From assembly GCF_000374025.1 (NCBI RefSeq), contig NZ_KB893172.1:427039-491038 (forward strand): DNA of 64,000 nucleotides, written 5' to 3'. How positions within the stretch are numbered: position 1 is the first letter of the stretch; every line of letters starts with the position of its first letter. The position numbers and the translations under genes are program-made. The notes under the pieces were generated by a model. That model made no database searches. It had not been told where the DNA came from and worked only from the letters and a program-made list of their open reading frames with translations. This DNA comes from Spirosoma panaciterrae DSM 21099. GTDB taxonomy: Bacteria; Bacteroidota; Bacteroidia; Cytophagales; Spirosomataceae. Positions 45,132 to 53,241 of the stretch are shown here, piece after piece.

Positions 45132-46847
45132 CTATTGTTTTTTCAAATCGCTGAACTTGCCGTATACAGATAACGTGTACTTGCCAACGCCACTGGTGCC
45201 AATACCGGGGGTAACTACTATTTTGTGGGTACCTTTATTCACCTTTTCAACCAGATAGACATAGCTGGTAGCCGCAGTAACATAGTCTAAACGTGTTCCC
45301 TTTGGATCGAAGAGGTCTATATTACCAACAATATCTGGTGAGCGAAGCGTGACATCGATGACCGAATTATCTTCTGTCACATTCAAGGTATAGGTAATCG
45401 ATCCATTTTTGCCAACATAACTATCTGATTGGATCGCCGAGTTATACACAGTCTGCTTCAGGTTTTGCACCTTCCCGAAAATTTCCAGCGTATACTTGCC
45501 TGTTGCGTCGCGTGTACCGGTTCCAACATACAGCCCATACGTACCTTTATTGAGTTTCATAAGCAGGATACGGGGTATACCGGCAGGTTGCGTACCAGCT
45601 GTATAAGCAACTTCGGCACCAATCGAATTACTCAGATTCAACCACATACTTACGTTCCCTGAAACCACATTGATTTCAACATTAGAATTATCTTCTGTTA
45701 CCTCAAATGTGTAATAATGATTTCGGGGCGAAAATGGCGGACGGTTGCTTATTCCGCCACCCCCACCTTCTGAGCCGAAACTAACGTCGGCCGATTGGAC
45801 CCGACTGGTGGGTTGCAGCGTAAAATTAGACGAAAGGCCGCTCCCCACCAGCCGGAAGGAACCAACATCATACCGCTGGCTGGTATAGATCATAACGCTG
45901 TACGTACCGGCATTAACGATCTTGTCCAGTATAACCGTGCGACCCGTTCCCCGGTCGAGGATGCGGGTTCCCTGTGGGTCATAGAGGCTAACCCCTACGT
46001 TGATATCGGAGGAAGTAAGTGTCAGCGAAACCGGCTGATTGTTCGTTGATACGTCAAACGTATAAAACTTATTGCGGGGGGTATAATCAGTGCCGCCACT
46101 GGTGCCTTCAGTAGATGTCCAGCTTCCGCTGATAACTCGGGTAGCCGGTGCAGTAGCCGTGATCGATACATCCTGGGACACAGCAGGCCAGACCCCATCC
46201 GTAATGGTCAGGCTCAGGACATAGGCACCTGCAACGTCGGCCGTTAATTTGGAAATGGCTTCCTGCGCGTTGGTCAGTACGGCCGTGCTACCCGTCGGTT
46301 TCGTCTTAATGGCCCAGGCGTAAGCTAGTTTGTCCCCATCGGGATCACTGGATTTGCTGGCATCAATGGCCGTTTGCTGACCTGTTTCCACCGTCATAGA
46401 GGTCGCTACGCTGATAACGGGTGGCTTGCCAGGCAAGGATACATTCAGAGTTATTTCAGTAGTTGCTTTATTTCCAGCCGTATCCGTAACCGTCAGTAAA
46501 ATACTATAGGTGCCTGATTTGTCAGGTACCAGCTCGGCCTTTAAGGTGTTCGCATTGAGTATTGTAGCGGTGCTGCCCGTGGGTGCTGACTTGATGGCCC
46601 AGGCGTAGGTCAGCGCCCCCTCTCCCGTAGCCGAAGCCTCCAGTGTGGTCTTTGCGTTTACCGTTCCGTTCACCACAGGGCTGGCTACAGTAATGACGGG
46701 TGCTGTGGGTAGGGTAGGGTCTGTATTTTTCTTACAACTTACGAAGATAAGACTTGATAGAGCTAGCCAAAACAAGAGAAGCATTCCCCCCTGAGACACC
46801 CGGAGATACTTATCGCTCATATACTTGATGGTGTTGATCGATTTCAT
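45132..46847 (-). CDS. Lipoprotein with PKD-like and repeated pre-peptidase-like beta domains
   Basis: The protein has about 571 residues. A lipoprotein signal ends IFVSC. Two PKD-like domains follow (each with YAWAIK...PTGSTA), then three repeats of about 105 residues containing a YTFDV / YTFEV / YTLNV strand, a YDPQGTR / FDPKGTR-like turn and a GTYSVMIY / GTYGLYVG / GTHKIVV strand. These resemble bacterial pre-peptidase C-terminal domains, which bind surfaces or sugars. The start is uncertain: the ATG at 46847 is used; GTG at 46877 and ATG at 46820 are alternatives. It is the last gene of an envelope operon. Confidence 0.8.
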   Translation of the reverse strand: MKSINTIKYMSDKYLRVSQGGMLLLFWLALSSLIFVSCKKNTDPTLPTAPVITVASPVVNGTVNAKTTLEASATGEGALTYAWAIKSAPTGSTATILNANTLKAELVPDKSGTYSILLTVTDTAGNKATTEITLNVSLPGKPPVISVATSMTVETGQQTAIDASKSSDPDGDKLAYAWAIKTKPTGSTAVLTNAQEAISKLTADVAGAYVLSLTITDGVWPAVSQDVSITATAPATRVISGSWTSTEGTSGGTDYTPRNKFYTFDVSTNNQPVSLTLTSSDINVGVSLYDPQGTRILDRGTGRTVILDKIVNAGTYSVMIYTSQRYDVGSFRLVGSGLSSNFTLQPTSRVQSADVSFGSEGGGGGISNRPPFSPRNHYYTFEVTEDNSNVEINVVSGNVSMWLNLSNSIGAEVAYTAGTQPAGIPRILLMKLNKGTYGLYVGTGTRDATGKYTLEIFGKVQNLKQTVYNSAIQSDSYVGKNGSITYTLNVTEDNSVIDVTLRSPDIVGNIDLFDPKGTRLDYVTAATSYVYLVEKVNKGTHKIVVTPGIGTSGVGKYTLSVYGKFSDLKKQ

Positions 46848-46898
46848 GCTGGTAGATGTGATTAGAAAACTCGACACATGCCTTCAGTCGCCCCTGCG

Positions 46899-47558
46899 CT
46901 AATACCGAAAATCTTTGTCGTAGGGTAGTTGCCGTGACGCCTTCCGCATAATGGTCGTAACAATCGAACCCGTATCGCTGCCGAATCCACGGGAAAGTGA
47001 TTTGTCATATTTCCAGAGCAGTTCACCGGTTTTTCCATCGTTGATGTTAATCGTCATTTTGCCCGTATTGGTGGCTCCGCCAACCCCACCCAGCAACCCA
47101 ATAGCCAGGGCGGCCCCGTTCGACATAGGCTGGTTACTTTCGAAGGTGCCGGAAACGATGCCATCAACACCCAGTATCCTGGCTAATTCTTCGGGGGTAA
47201 ATCCGCTTTGTGTTTCGTAGGTAATGCCGTTGCGTTCAAGCAATGAGTTTGTGCGGTTAGGGTCCTGCACATCAACAAATAGATCTCTTGATTCTTTGCG
47301 TTTCAGGAAGTACGAGTGCATGGCACTCTGCACAGCTACCCCTTCTCGTTTCTCCAGCATGGCTACCCCGGCTGGGCCGCCATTTTTTTCGACTTCTTTG
47401 GGCCGTAGCTGCAGGGTTGTTTTAAAGGGTAAAATGGCCAGCACCTTGTGGTTCTGGGCAATATTCCTGAAGTTGGCATTCGTGTAAATCTCGCGGGTCT
47501 GGGCCATGCTGGCTAGTGAAACAAACAGACAGCCGATGGTAAACGCAACTGATTTCAT
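46899..47558 (-). CDS. CsgG-like/lipoprotein-assembly-type exported protein
   Basis: The 219-residue protein has a signal peptide (MKSVAFTIGCLFVSLASMAQ). The mature part looks like the CsgG/GNA1162 nucleotide-binding-like fold. VLAILPFKTTLQ near 39-50 is the first strand, AVQSAMHSYFLKR the first helix, DLFVDVQDPNRTNSLLERNG a second, then ELARILGVDGIVSGTFES and MTININDGKTGELLWKYDKSLS, all at family-typical spacing. There is no lipobox cysteine. CsgG forms a secretion pore for curli; no curli subunit gene is present here, so only the fold is claimed. Confidence 0.7.
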   Translation of the reverse strand: MKSVAFTIGCLFVSLASMAQTREIYTNANFRNIAQNHKVLAILPFKTTLQLRPKEVEKNGGPAGVAMLEKREGVAVQSAMHSYFLKRKESRDLFVDVQDPNRTNSLLERNGITYETQSGFTPEELARILGVDGIVSGTFESNQPMSNGAALAIGLLGGVGGATNTGKMTININDGKTGELLWKYDKSLSRGFGSDTGSIVTTIMRKASRQLPYDKDFRY

Positions 47559-47584
47559 TGGAAATAAGAAGGATGTGAAATTGC

Positions 47585-48562
47585 TTATCTGGATAAAAAA
47601 TAGCCGACCCCAATCCCAAACGTCCTGTTTTTTATGGTCTCTTTAGGTAAGTCTATGGTAGGATTGATATCGGATAGACCCAAGTTGAAGAACGCATTCA
47701 GCGTCAGACCTGAAGACAGATCATACCAGGTGGAAAAGCGCAGTCCAAAGTCCGCCGTGGTGAAGTCGTCGTTCTGAGCATTTCCTATTTTTGCATCCCG
47801 TGATCCAAATTTTCCACCCATTGCATACCCAAAATATGCCCCACCTCCTAACAAAAACTGACCACTCGATGTAGGTATTTTATATAATACATCAACTGGT
47901 ATCTCCAGGTAGTTGACTTTAAGAGACGCACTGGTGCCCACCATACAGCCTTTACCCGAATACATTAGTTGTGGCCGAAGCCCCAGGGAAGTACCGAGGG
48001 GGACGTCGAGGAGTAAACCCGCCTGAAAACCAAGGATTCCTTTCGTTGAATAATTATTTAACGAAAAGAAATTACCACTCTGCGATGCACTCTGAATACC
48101 ACCTTTAAACCCAAACCGTACTCCCTGTGGTATGTCGGCCTGCCGAGGCTGGGAGACGGGAGTAGGCGCATATTGTGTGCGTGGAGCGGGTGTTGGGGCT
48201 GGCTGTGGCTGTACGACCGTTGGTAAAGGCTGTGCAGGTGCTGGTGCAGGTTGAACTACTTTCGTAAACTGTTCTATTTCACCGTTAGCCCCATATTGAA
48301 GATAATTAAAGTCAGATTTCTTCGATCGAAAAGCCGGTCCATTGGGATTGTTGAATCGCTTATAAACAATCTCGTTGTCCGTGATTTCGGTGACCAGCAC
48401 TTCCAATTGCGTACCATCCCGCCGAACGAGTATGTCAGGTTTGGGGGCTGCGGGGATTTTTGTGACGGGCTTTGCGGTGGTTGAACGTGGGCGTGGTTGT
48501 GCAAACGTAATAGTAGTAACCAATGAACTGGCTAATCCAAGAAAGAGTAGGTGTTTAAACAT
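47585..48562 (-). CDS. Outer-membrane beta-barrel (porin-like) protein with Pro-rich linker
   Basis: The 325-residue protein has a signal peptide (about 1-21), then a small N-terminal domain (about 40-98: PDILVRRDGTQLEVLVTEIT, IVYKRFNNPNGP) common in Bacteroidota envelope proteins. A linker rich in Pro, Gln and Ala (about 100-140) follows, then a barrel (about 148-325: GFKGGIQSASQSG, GFQAGLLLDVPLG, YLEIPVDVLYKIP, GIGVGYFLSR). This is the PorT-like outer-membrane beta-barrel type. It lies upstream of the CsgG-like gene (26-base gap) in the same operon. Confidence 0.85.
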   Translation of the reverse strand: MFKHLLFLGLASSLVTTITFAQPRPRSTTAKPVTKIPAAPKPDILVRRDGTQLEVLVTEITDNEIVYKRFNNPNGPAFRSKKSDFNYLQYGANGEIEQFTKVVQPAPAPAQPLPTVVQPQPAPTPAPRTQYAPTPVSQPRQADIPQGVRFGFKGGIQSASQSGNFFSLNNYSTKGILGFQAGLLLDVPLGTSLGLRPQLMYSGKGCMVGTSASLKVNYLEIPVDVLYKIPTSSGQFLLGGGAYFGYAMGGKFGSRDAKIGNAQNDDFTTADFGLRFSTWYDLSSGLTLNAFFNLGLSDINPTIDLPKETIKNRTFGIGVGYFLSR

Positions 48563-48650
48563 GTTTTGGCCGTTTTACGGTGAATAGATGTATTTATGGG
48601 ATTCTGTTGATTGGGATAAGCCTCTCGACATTCACCCACAAACCAGTTGT

Positions 48651-49097
48651 TTATTTTTTTGCAAAAACCTTAGTAACATTTTCCTTATAAAACATCGTAG
48701 CGGAGGCACTGAAGAGTGTATAGGTCAGGGTCAGATTGCCACCCGATAAGCTGCCTGTCAGGTTCTGTAGATAATATTGGCCCTGACTATTATCGGGGAA
48801 CGTGATCGGTACGCCAGTGGCAATATTTTTGTTTTCAGCCTGGAAACCTGAACCACTTACTGAAGCGGTGAAACCACCGTTGGGCGTCAGATCGCTTAAC
48901 GTTAGAGTTGTTCCTGATTTGTTGATAGTCACTTTAAGGCCAGACCCAGTCTGCCCATTGGATACCGTCTCAGTCCAGGTACCTACATACTGGTCAAGTG
49001 GATCAGGTTCCGATTTCTTACTACAGGATGAGAACAGCAGGCTGATTGTAAATAGTACCAGAAGCGTACGGATCGAATTAATGTAGAGCGTCTTCAT
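48651..49097 (-). CDS. Small lipoprotein with lipocalin-like beta fold
   Basis: The 148-residue protein has a lipoprotein signal ending LLFSSC (Cys near 20). YVGTWTETVSNG near 32-43 is followed by alternating strands, as in Bacteroidota lipocalin-like lipoproteins. Function is unknown. The ATG at 49097 is chosen for the lipoprotein signal; longer in-frame starts have none. Its first 20 bases overlap the 3' end of the LytTR gene, so the two are translationally linked. Confidence 0.8.
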   Translation of the reverse strand: MKTLYINSIRTLLVLFTISLLFSSCSKKSEPDPLDQYVGTWTETVSNGQTGSGLKVTINKSGTTLTLSDLTPNGGFTASVSGSGFQAENKNIATGVPITFPDNSQGQYYLQNLTGSLSGGNLTLTYTLFSASATMFYKENVTKVFAKK

Positions 49098-49473
49098 GAA
49101 AATTGGATTTATTGGATTGAACGGGATTGATTTTAGTACGCAGAATAGGTAAGCGGCTGATGAGTGCCTCCCGATACTGTTTGCCAATCAGGAGTTCGGT
49201 ATCCTCTACAAACAATTGACCGCCCTGTACAGCACTGATGTGGTTCAGGTTGACGATGTGCTTACGCGAAACCCGGCAGAAATCAGTTGTATTCAGTTGC
49301 TGTTCCAGTTGGCCGAGGTTGGTCGCCAATCGGAAGGTCTTGTCAACCGTCACAATGTCGACCCAGCTTCCCTCGGCCTGCACATACAGAATGTCGTTCT
49401 TGGCAATCTTCTGGTAGCGTTGATTGGTCGTCACGACAAACACACTATCGGGTAATAGAACAGGTGTGGACAT
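49078..49473 (-). CDS. Stand-alone LytTR DNA-binding regulator
   Basis: The 131-residue protein is a single LytTR domain. KIAKNDILYVQAEGSWVDI near 22-40 is followed by LATNLGQLEQQLNTTDFCRVSRKHIVNLNHI near 49-79 and the final strand ELLIGKQYREAL near 93-104. There is no receiver domain. It heads a run of five same-strand envelope genes and overlaps the second by 20 bases, so it probably controls that operon. Confidence 0.9.
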   Translation of the reverse strand: MSTPVLLPDSVFVVTTNQRYQKIAKNDILYVQAEGSWVDIVTVDKTFRLATNLGQLEQQLNTTDFCRVSRKHIVNLNHISAVQGGQLFVEDTELLIGKQYREALISRLPILRTKINPVQSNKSNFHEDALH

Positions 49474-49923
49474 AAGCGGAAATGGAGCATCATACTAGGG
49501 GTTAATGACTGACCCAATCAGACGTAACCAGGTTTCCGAAATTTTTTTTGATGTGTTTATCAGGATTAGATCACGAGCAGTAAGCGGGTAATACAAGGCC
49601 AGTGATGGTACAAACGGTCGGGTCATGGTCGTTGAGGAGGTTTACAAGTTGAAAAATAGAGCGTAGTCCAGTTCAGTAGGTGTTGAAATCGATCAATACC
49701 ATACCTCTTCTGACAAAGGGCGGCTTGGGACCAACGAGTGGTTGGGCCTGTGCCCCTTCTGCTCACCGCAAGGTTCGGGAAAAAATGACTGGTGCTTCCT
49801 ACGTGATACCCGTACACCACGCTTATTTCCAGTAAGGGTTCCCCTTACTCATCCTGACTTTTTCGTTAATTTGCCCCCGTAACCTCCTGCTCAACCTTCT
49901 GTTAATTAATCTATTCGCCCACT
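49474..49923. other. Intergenic region between LytTR and LuxR-type genes
   Basis: These 450 bases separate two divergently transcribed regulators and must hold both promoters. I see no believable small gene. The motif GTTAATTTGC near 49865-49874 is close to, but not identical with, a Bacteroidota -7 box for the forward gene. Confidence 0.45.
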
Positions 49924-50766
49924 ATGCTTCCTCTTTTAACGAATGATGAACTGGTCAACCGGGAACTGAATTTTTTCAAAGCCACCCTGGCCAGTACATT
50001 TCCACCCCATGAACCTCCCGGCATCCCCTGCGTTTCGGCCGATGAACAGGCGACGGAGCTAAAACTATTGGCTGAAACCATTCATCGAGGGAACTTCTTC
50101 TTTGTAGTTGACTACCAGACGGGAAAGTTGAGTCATACCAACGGATTGAGCCGCTGGTTGGGCTGGGACGATACCCATTTTCAGTTGGCGCATTATTTCA
50201 ACATTATTTTGCCCAGCCATTTGCCCAGCCTAACCATTATGGCGGCTAACGCATTGAAGATTACGCAGCTTGGTAACTTTCCCCTTCGTTTTGTGGAGAA
50301 TAAGATTGTGGTGCAGATACCGCTGCGGCATCGGGATGGCACCTACTGGCTTTGTAAGCGAACACTGAGCCCCTGGCAGTTTTCCAGTGATCGGCGGATC
50401 ATGGCCCTGCTCAATGAGTATACACTCGTGAAACCCTATGAAGGTGAGCCCCTTAGTCCGCATATTATAGCCGCAAATGGCATTCGGAGCGAAGCTCTGG
50501 AAGAGCTACTCCGAAACCAGAATTTCGAGATGCTGCTCGATGCACAGACCAAACCCTTTACAACGGCTGAGCTGCGTATTGCCCGTAAACTGGCGTATAA
50601 CCCGGATGTATCGGTACGCGACTTAAGCGAAGCCTTCAAGAGTTCGGAGCGAACGGTCGAAACCCATTTGCGTCATATTCGGATAAAGGCAAAAGAGCAT
50701 TTCATGATCCCGTTCGCTACCTCACTCGAAGCTGTCCGCTACATACGCGGGCAGGCTCTTATATAA
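49924..50766 (+). CDS. LuxR-type HTH transcriptional regulator with PAS-like sensor region
   Basis: The 280-residue protein has a C-terminal LuxR helix-turn-helix (about 220-270: FTTAELRIARKLAYNPDVSVRDLSEAFKSSERTVETHLRHI). The middle (about 55-170) reads like a PAS domain: FFFVVDYQTGKLSHTNGLSRWLGW, then VVQIPLRHRDGTYWLCKRTLSPW. It is therefore probably a one-component sensor responding to a small molecule or redox state. It converges on a gene at 50795 with a gap of 28 bases. Confidence 0.85.
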   Translation: MLPLLTNDELVNRELNFFKATLASTFPPHEPPGIPCVSADEQATELKLLAETIHRGNFFFVVDYQTGKLSHTNGLSRWLGWDDTHFQLAHYFNIILPSHLPSLTIMAANALKITQLGNFPLRFVENKIVVQIPLRHRDGTYWLCKRTLSPWQFSSDRRIMALLNEYTLVKPYEGEPLSPHIIAANGIRSEALEELLRNQNFEMLLDAQTKPFTTAELRIARKLAYNPDVSVRDLSEAFKSSERTVETHLRHIRIKAKEHFMIPFATSLEAVRYIRGQALI

Positions 50767-50794
50767 TGAGAGGCTACTGGAATAGCTTCTCAGA

Positions 50795-51601
50795 CTAAGA
50801 CTGTTGTACTGTATACGCCGGGGCTGATTGCCAGGGAAAACGTACATGTTTGAGTACGTCCTTAATGAGGGCTTTCCCCAGCAAGGGCAACACCTCCCGG
50901 CGGTAGGCATAATATACTTCCAGCTCCATCATACGCACCTGCCCATCGGGACGGGTAACGGGAACGATCGTTGTGTATAGCGTATGGCGCATGAGCTGTT
51001 TCTGAACCCGACGAATGCCGGGTACAAAAGACCCACCCATAATAACTGATTTAGGCGATAGGATCAGATCCCGGGCAATTTGAGCGTAAAGTCGTTGCCG
51101 TTGAGCGCGGCTGATTTGAGGGCCAAAAACAATCCCCGTAATCTCGCTTAGCTCATCAGGGTCTAATCCTTGAGCCACAACGGCCGCCTGTGCTTTGGCA
51201 GGGTCGAAACCGAAATAACGGAAGTCGGTTTGCCCTGTATTAAAGCAGAAGCCACCCACAACGTCATTTTCTTTATTCATCATGATCCGCACCCGCACCG
51301 CATTGGCATAGTCGATGGGAATCGAAAAGCCACTTTCATGCACATACAAGGTTCGGTATTTTCGGAGTAGGGCTAATTCATTGGCCAGGACATTACGGAC
51401 TGTTTTAACATGCAGCCATTTAGATTTCATTGATTCAGGTAGAACATAATTACCAAACTCATGCCAGAAGCTGGGGTCTATGCCAGCCAAGCGGGGTGGG
51501 AGAACAGCCTCAGACCTCCCAAATCTGAGGCAATCGCGCGGAGTAGAGCTTGTTTTATGGGTTAATGGTTGAGGCTGGCAGACGTAACCCGATTTTTTCA
51601 A
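50795..51601 (-). CDS. Unknown protein, possibly GNAT-fold
   Basis: I do not recognise this as a named family. The middle and C-terminal part (about 75-245) looks like an acyltransferase of the GNAT superfamily: LLRKYRTLYVHESGF as a first helix, NKENDVVGGFCF as a strand pair, DELSEITGIVFGP near 147, then RLYAQIARDL, a MGGSFVPGI segment, and MRHTLYTTIVPV with MELEVYYAYR. This order faintly recalls autoinducer synthases or FeeM-type acyl amino-acid synthases. The first in-frame codon is TTG at 51601; an ATG at 51430 would remove 57 residues. It converges with the LuxR-type gene. Confidence 0.55.
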   Translation of the reverse strand: MKKSGYVCQPQPLTHKTSSTPRDCLRFGRSEAVLPPRLAGIDPSFWHEFGNYVLPESMKSKWLHVKTVRNVLANELALLRKYRTLYVHESGFSIPIDYANAVRVRIMMNKENDVVGGFCFNTGQTDFRYFGFDPAKAQAAVVAQGLDPDELSEITGIVFGPQISRAQRQRLYAQIARDLILSPKSVIMGGSFVPGIRRVQKQLMRHTLYTTIVPVTRPDGQVRMMELEVYYAYRREVLPLLGKALIKDVLKHVRFPWQSAPAYTVQQS

Positions 51602-51885
51602 ACTATTTTCCAGATCTCATAGCTGCCTGTAGCAGGCTTGAATCGGCAACCAGAGTGCGTTTCGGAGCCTATGATGGGGCACAGCAGAAACCATAAATAA
51701 TCTGGTATGAGTCTGAAAATGACAAATTTTCTAACAAAACACTTGTTTAGGTTAACGAAGTGGCATTCTGTTCCAACAAACATCACTAGTTAATATACCA
51801 AATCGGGTATATATGATTGATGTTTAATTGGTTGTGTAGCTGCCTTACCTTACTTTCAGCCTCTCAATCGTTAGCTATTCATTGG

Positions 51886-52470
51886 ATGGGTTTGCCAAAT
51901 AGATTTACCGATCAGCGGGAGTTGTATAAGGCATTGCTGGCGGGTGAGAATGATGCGTTTGTATACATCTACAAGCTACTGTACCAGCGTGTATCGGGTC
52001 ATATCTTCGAATGGGGAGGTAATAGCGACGATCGACAGGTTATTGTTCATGAAACGATCATTGCGTTTGTTTTCAATCTGAAATATGGAAAATATGAATG
52101 GCGCGAGGAAGCGCAATTGATGACTTACCTGATCAGGATTGCACACAATAAGTTGAATGAGCTACGCCGGAATAGAAACCGCTTTGGCCCCATTAATGCC
52201 GAAACACCGATCAATGAGGTTGACGATCCGTCGCAGCTCGAAGCTAGTGAACAGAATTTTGAAAAACGTCGCCTGGCTGCAGAAAAAGGTCTGATGCAGT
52301 TGAAGGATAAATGCCGTGAAGCCATCCGTCTCTATTATCTTCAGAAAAAGTCAATGGAGGAAATTGCCGAATTGCTGGGATGGGCTAATGAGCAGGTAGC
52401 CCGAAATAAGAAATATCGTTGTTTGCAAAAACTTCGTCAACTGATTGGTTTGAAGACCTGGTCTGATTAA
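51886..52470 (+). CDS. ECF RNA polymerase sigma factor of the caspase/CHAT operon
   Basis: The sigma-70 factor has 194 residues. Region 2 (about 15-75) contains LLAGENDAFVYIYKLLYQR and LMTYLIRIAHNKLNELRR. Region 4 (about 135-185) contains LMQLKDKCREAIRLYYLQKKSMEEIAELLGWANEQVARNKKYRCLQKL. The ATG at 51886 starts just before family similarity; an ATG at 51820 would add 22 hydrophobic residues and is unlikely for a sigma factor. It is the first of four genes that run close together to 57968, and the next gene's membrane protein may be its anti-sigma factor. Confidence 0.9.
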   Translation: MGLPNRFTDQRELYKALLAGENDAFVYIYKLLYQRVSGHIFEWGGNSDDRQVIVHETIIAFVFNLKYGKYEWREEAQLMTYLIRIAHNKLNELRRNRNRFGPINAETPINEVDDPSQLEASEQNFEKRRLAAEKGLMQLKDKCREAIRLYYLQKKSMEEIAELLGWANEQVARNKKYRCLQKLRQLIGLKTWSD

Positions 52471-52485
52471 CTCCGCACTACCGAT

Positions 52486-53241
52486 ATGACTTTTGATCGT
52501 TTTGACCGCTTTGAAGCATACACCAACCATACGCTGCCCGATAAGGAGCGTGAGCAGATGGAGCAGGAGTTGGCCCTTGACTCGGCTCTGCGCGATGAAC
52601 TGGCCGACTATCAACGGTTTCGGTACGACCTTGAGTCCATTGCCCTTAAGGAGCAACTTGTATTAATTCATGATCAACTGGAGCAGCAGGGCGAGTTGGA
52701 GCCGGTTGTTACACCTATACCGACGGGCCGTGTGCGCCGATTGTGGCCAGCCTGGGTTGCCGCAGCCATGGTTGTACTGATTGCTGGCTTTGCTCTTTAC
52801 GGGTATTTATACCTTTCGCTTTCAAAAACTCTATTTACCACCTATTATATTCCAGAGCCTGTATCCAGAGGAGAAACGGATTGTGGCCCTGAACTGACAC
52901 CGAGTATCCAGGCATACCGCCAGGCCAACTACCAGGCCGCGCTTGCGGAAGTCGAGAAGCTATCGGCCAGCCAGCCTTGCGTTCGGTATTATCGAGGGCT
53001 TATCCAACTGGCTTTAGGAAATGCATCCGACGCGATTATGGAATTGGAACAGGTGGTGTCAAAGCCTCCGACTGAACCAGAAATAACCTTTCAAAAGGCC
53101 GAATGGTATCTGGCAATGGCGTATCTGAGCGCCGATGAGCCCGAGAAGGCCCACCAACAACTGGAGAAGATAGCTAGCCAGATAAATCAACCATTTCAGC
53201 ATAAAGCTCAGGAAGTACTACGTGATCTGGATACCCCCTAG
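52486..53241 (+). CDS. Single-pass membrane protein with TPR-like periplasmic domain (putative anti-sigma)
   Basis: The 251-residue protein has a cytoplasmic N-terminal part (about 1-80) with the pattern YTNHTLPDKEREQMEQELALDSALRDELADYQ, seen in Bacteroidota anti-sigma-like proteins. One transmembrane helix (about 85-108) and a periplasmic TPR-like region follow (about 140-250: AYRQANYQAALAEVEKLSA, YYRGLIQLALGNASDAIMELE, WYLAMAYLSADEPEKAHQQLEK). It starts 15 bases after the sigma gene and overlaps the caspase gene by 20 bases. The anti-sigma role is inferred from position and layout. Confidence 0.8.
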   Translation: MTFDRFDRFEAYTNHTLPDKEREQMEQELALDSALRDELADYQRFRYDLESIALKEQLVLIHDQLEQQGELEPVVTPIPTGRVRRLWPAWVAAAMVVLIAGFALYGYLYLSLSKTLFTTYYIPEPVSRGETDCGPELTPSIQAYRQANYQAALAEVEKLSASQPCVRYYRGLIQLALGNASDAIMELEQVVSKPPTEPEITFQKAEWYLAMAYLSADEPEKAHQQLEKIASQINQPFQHKAQEVLRDLDTP

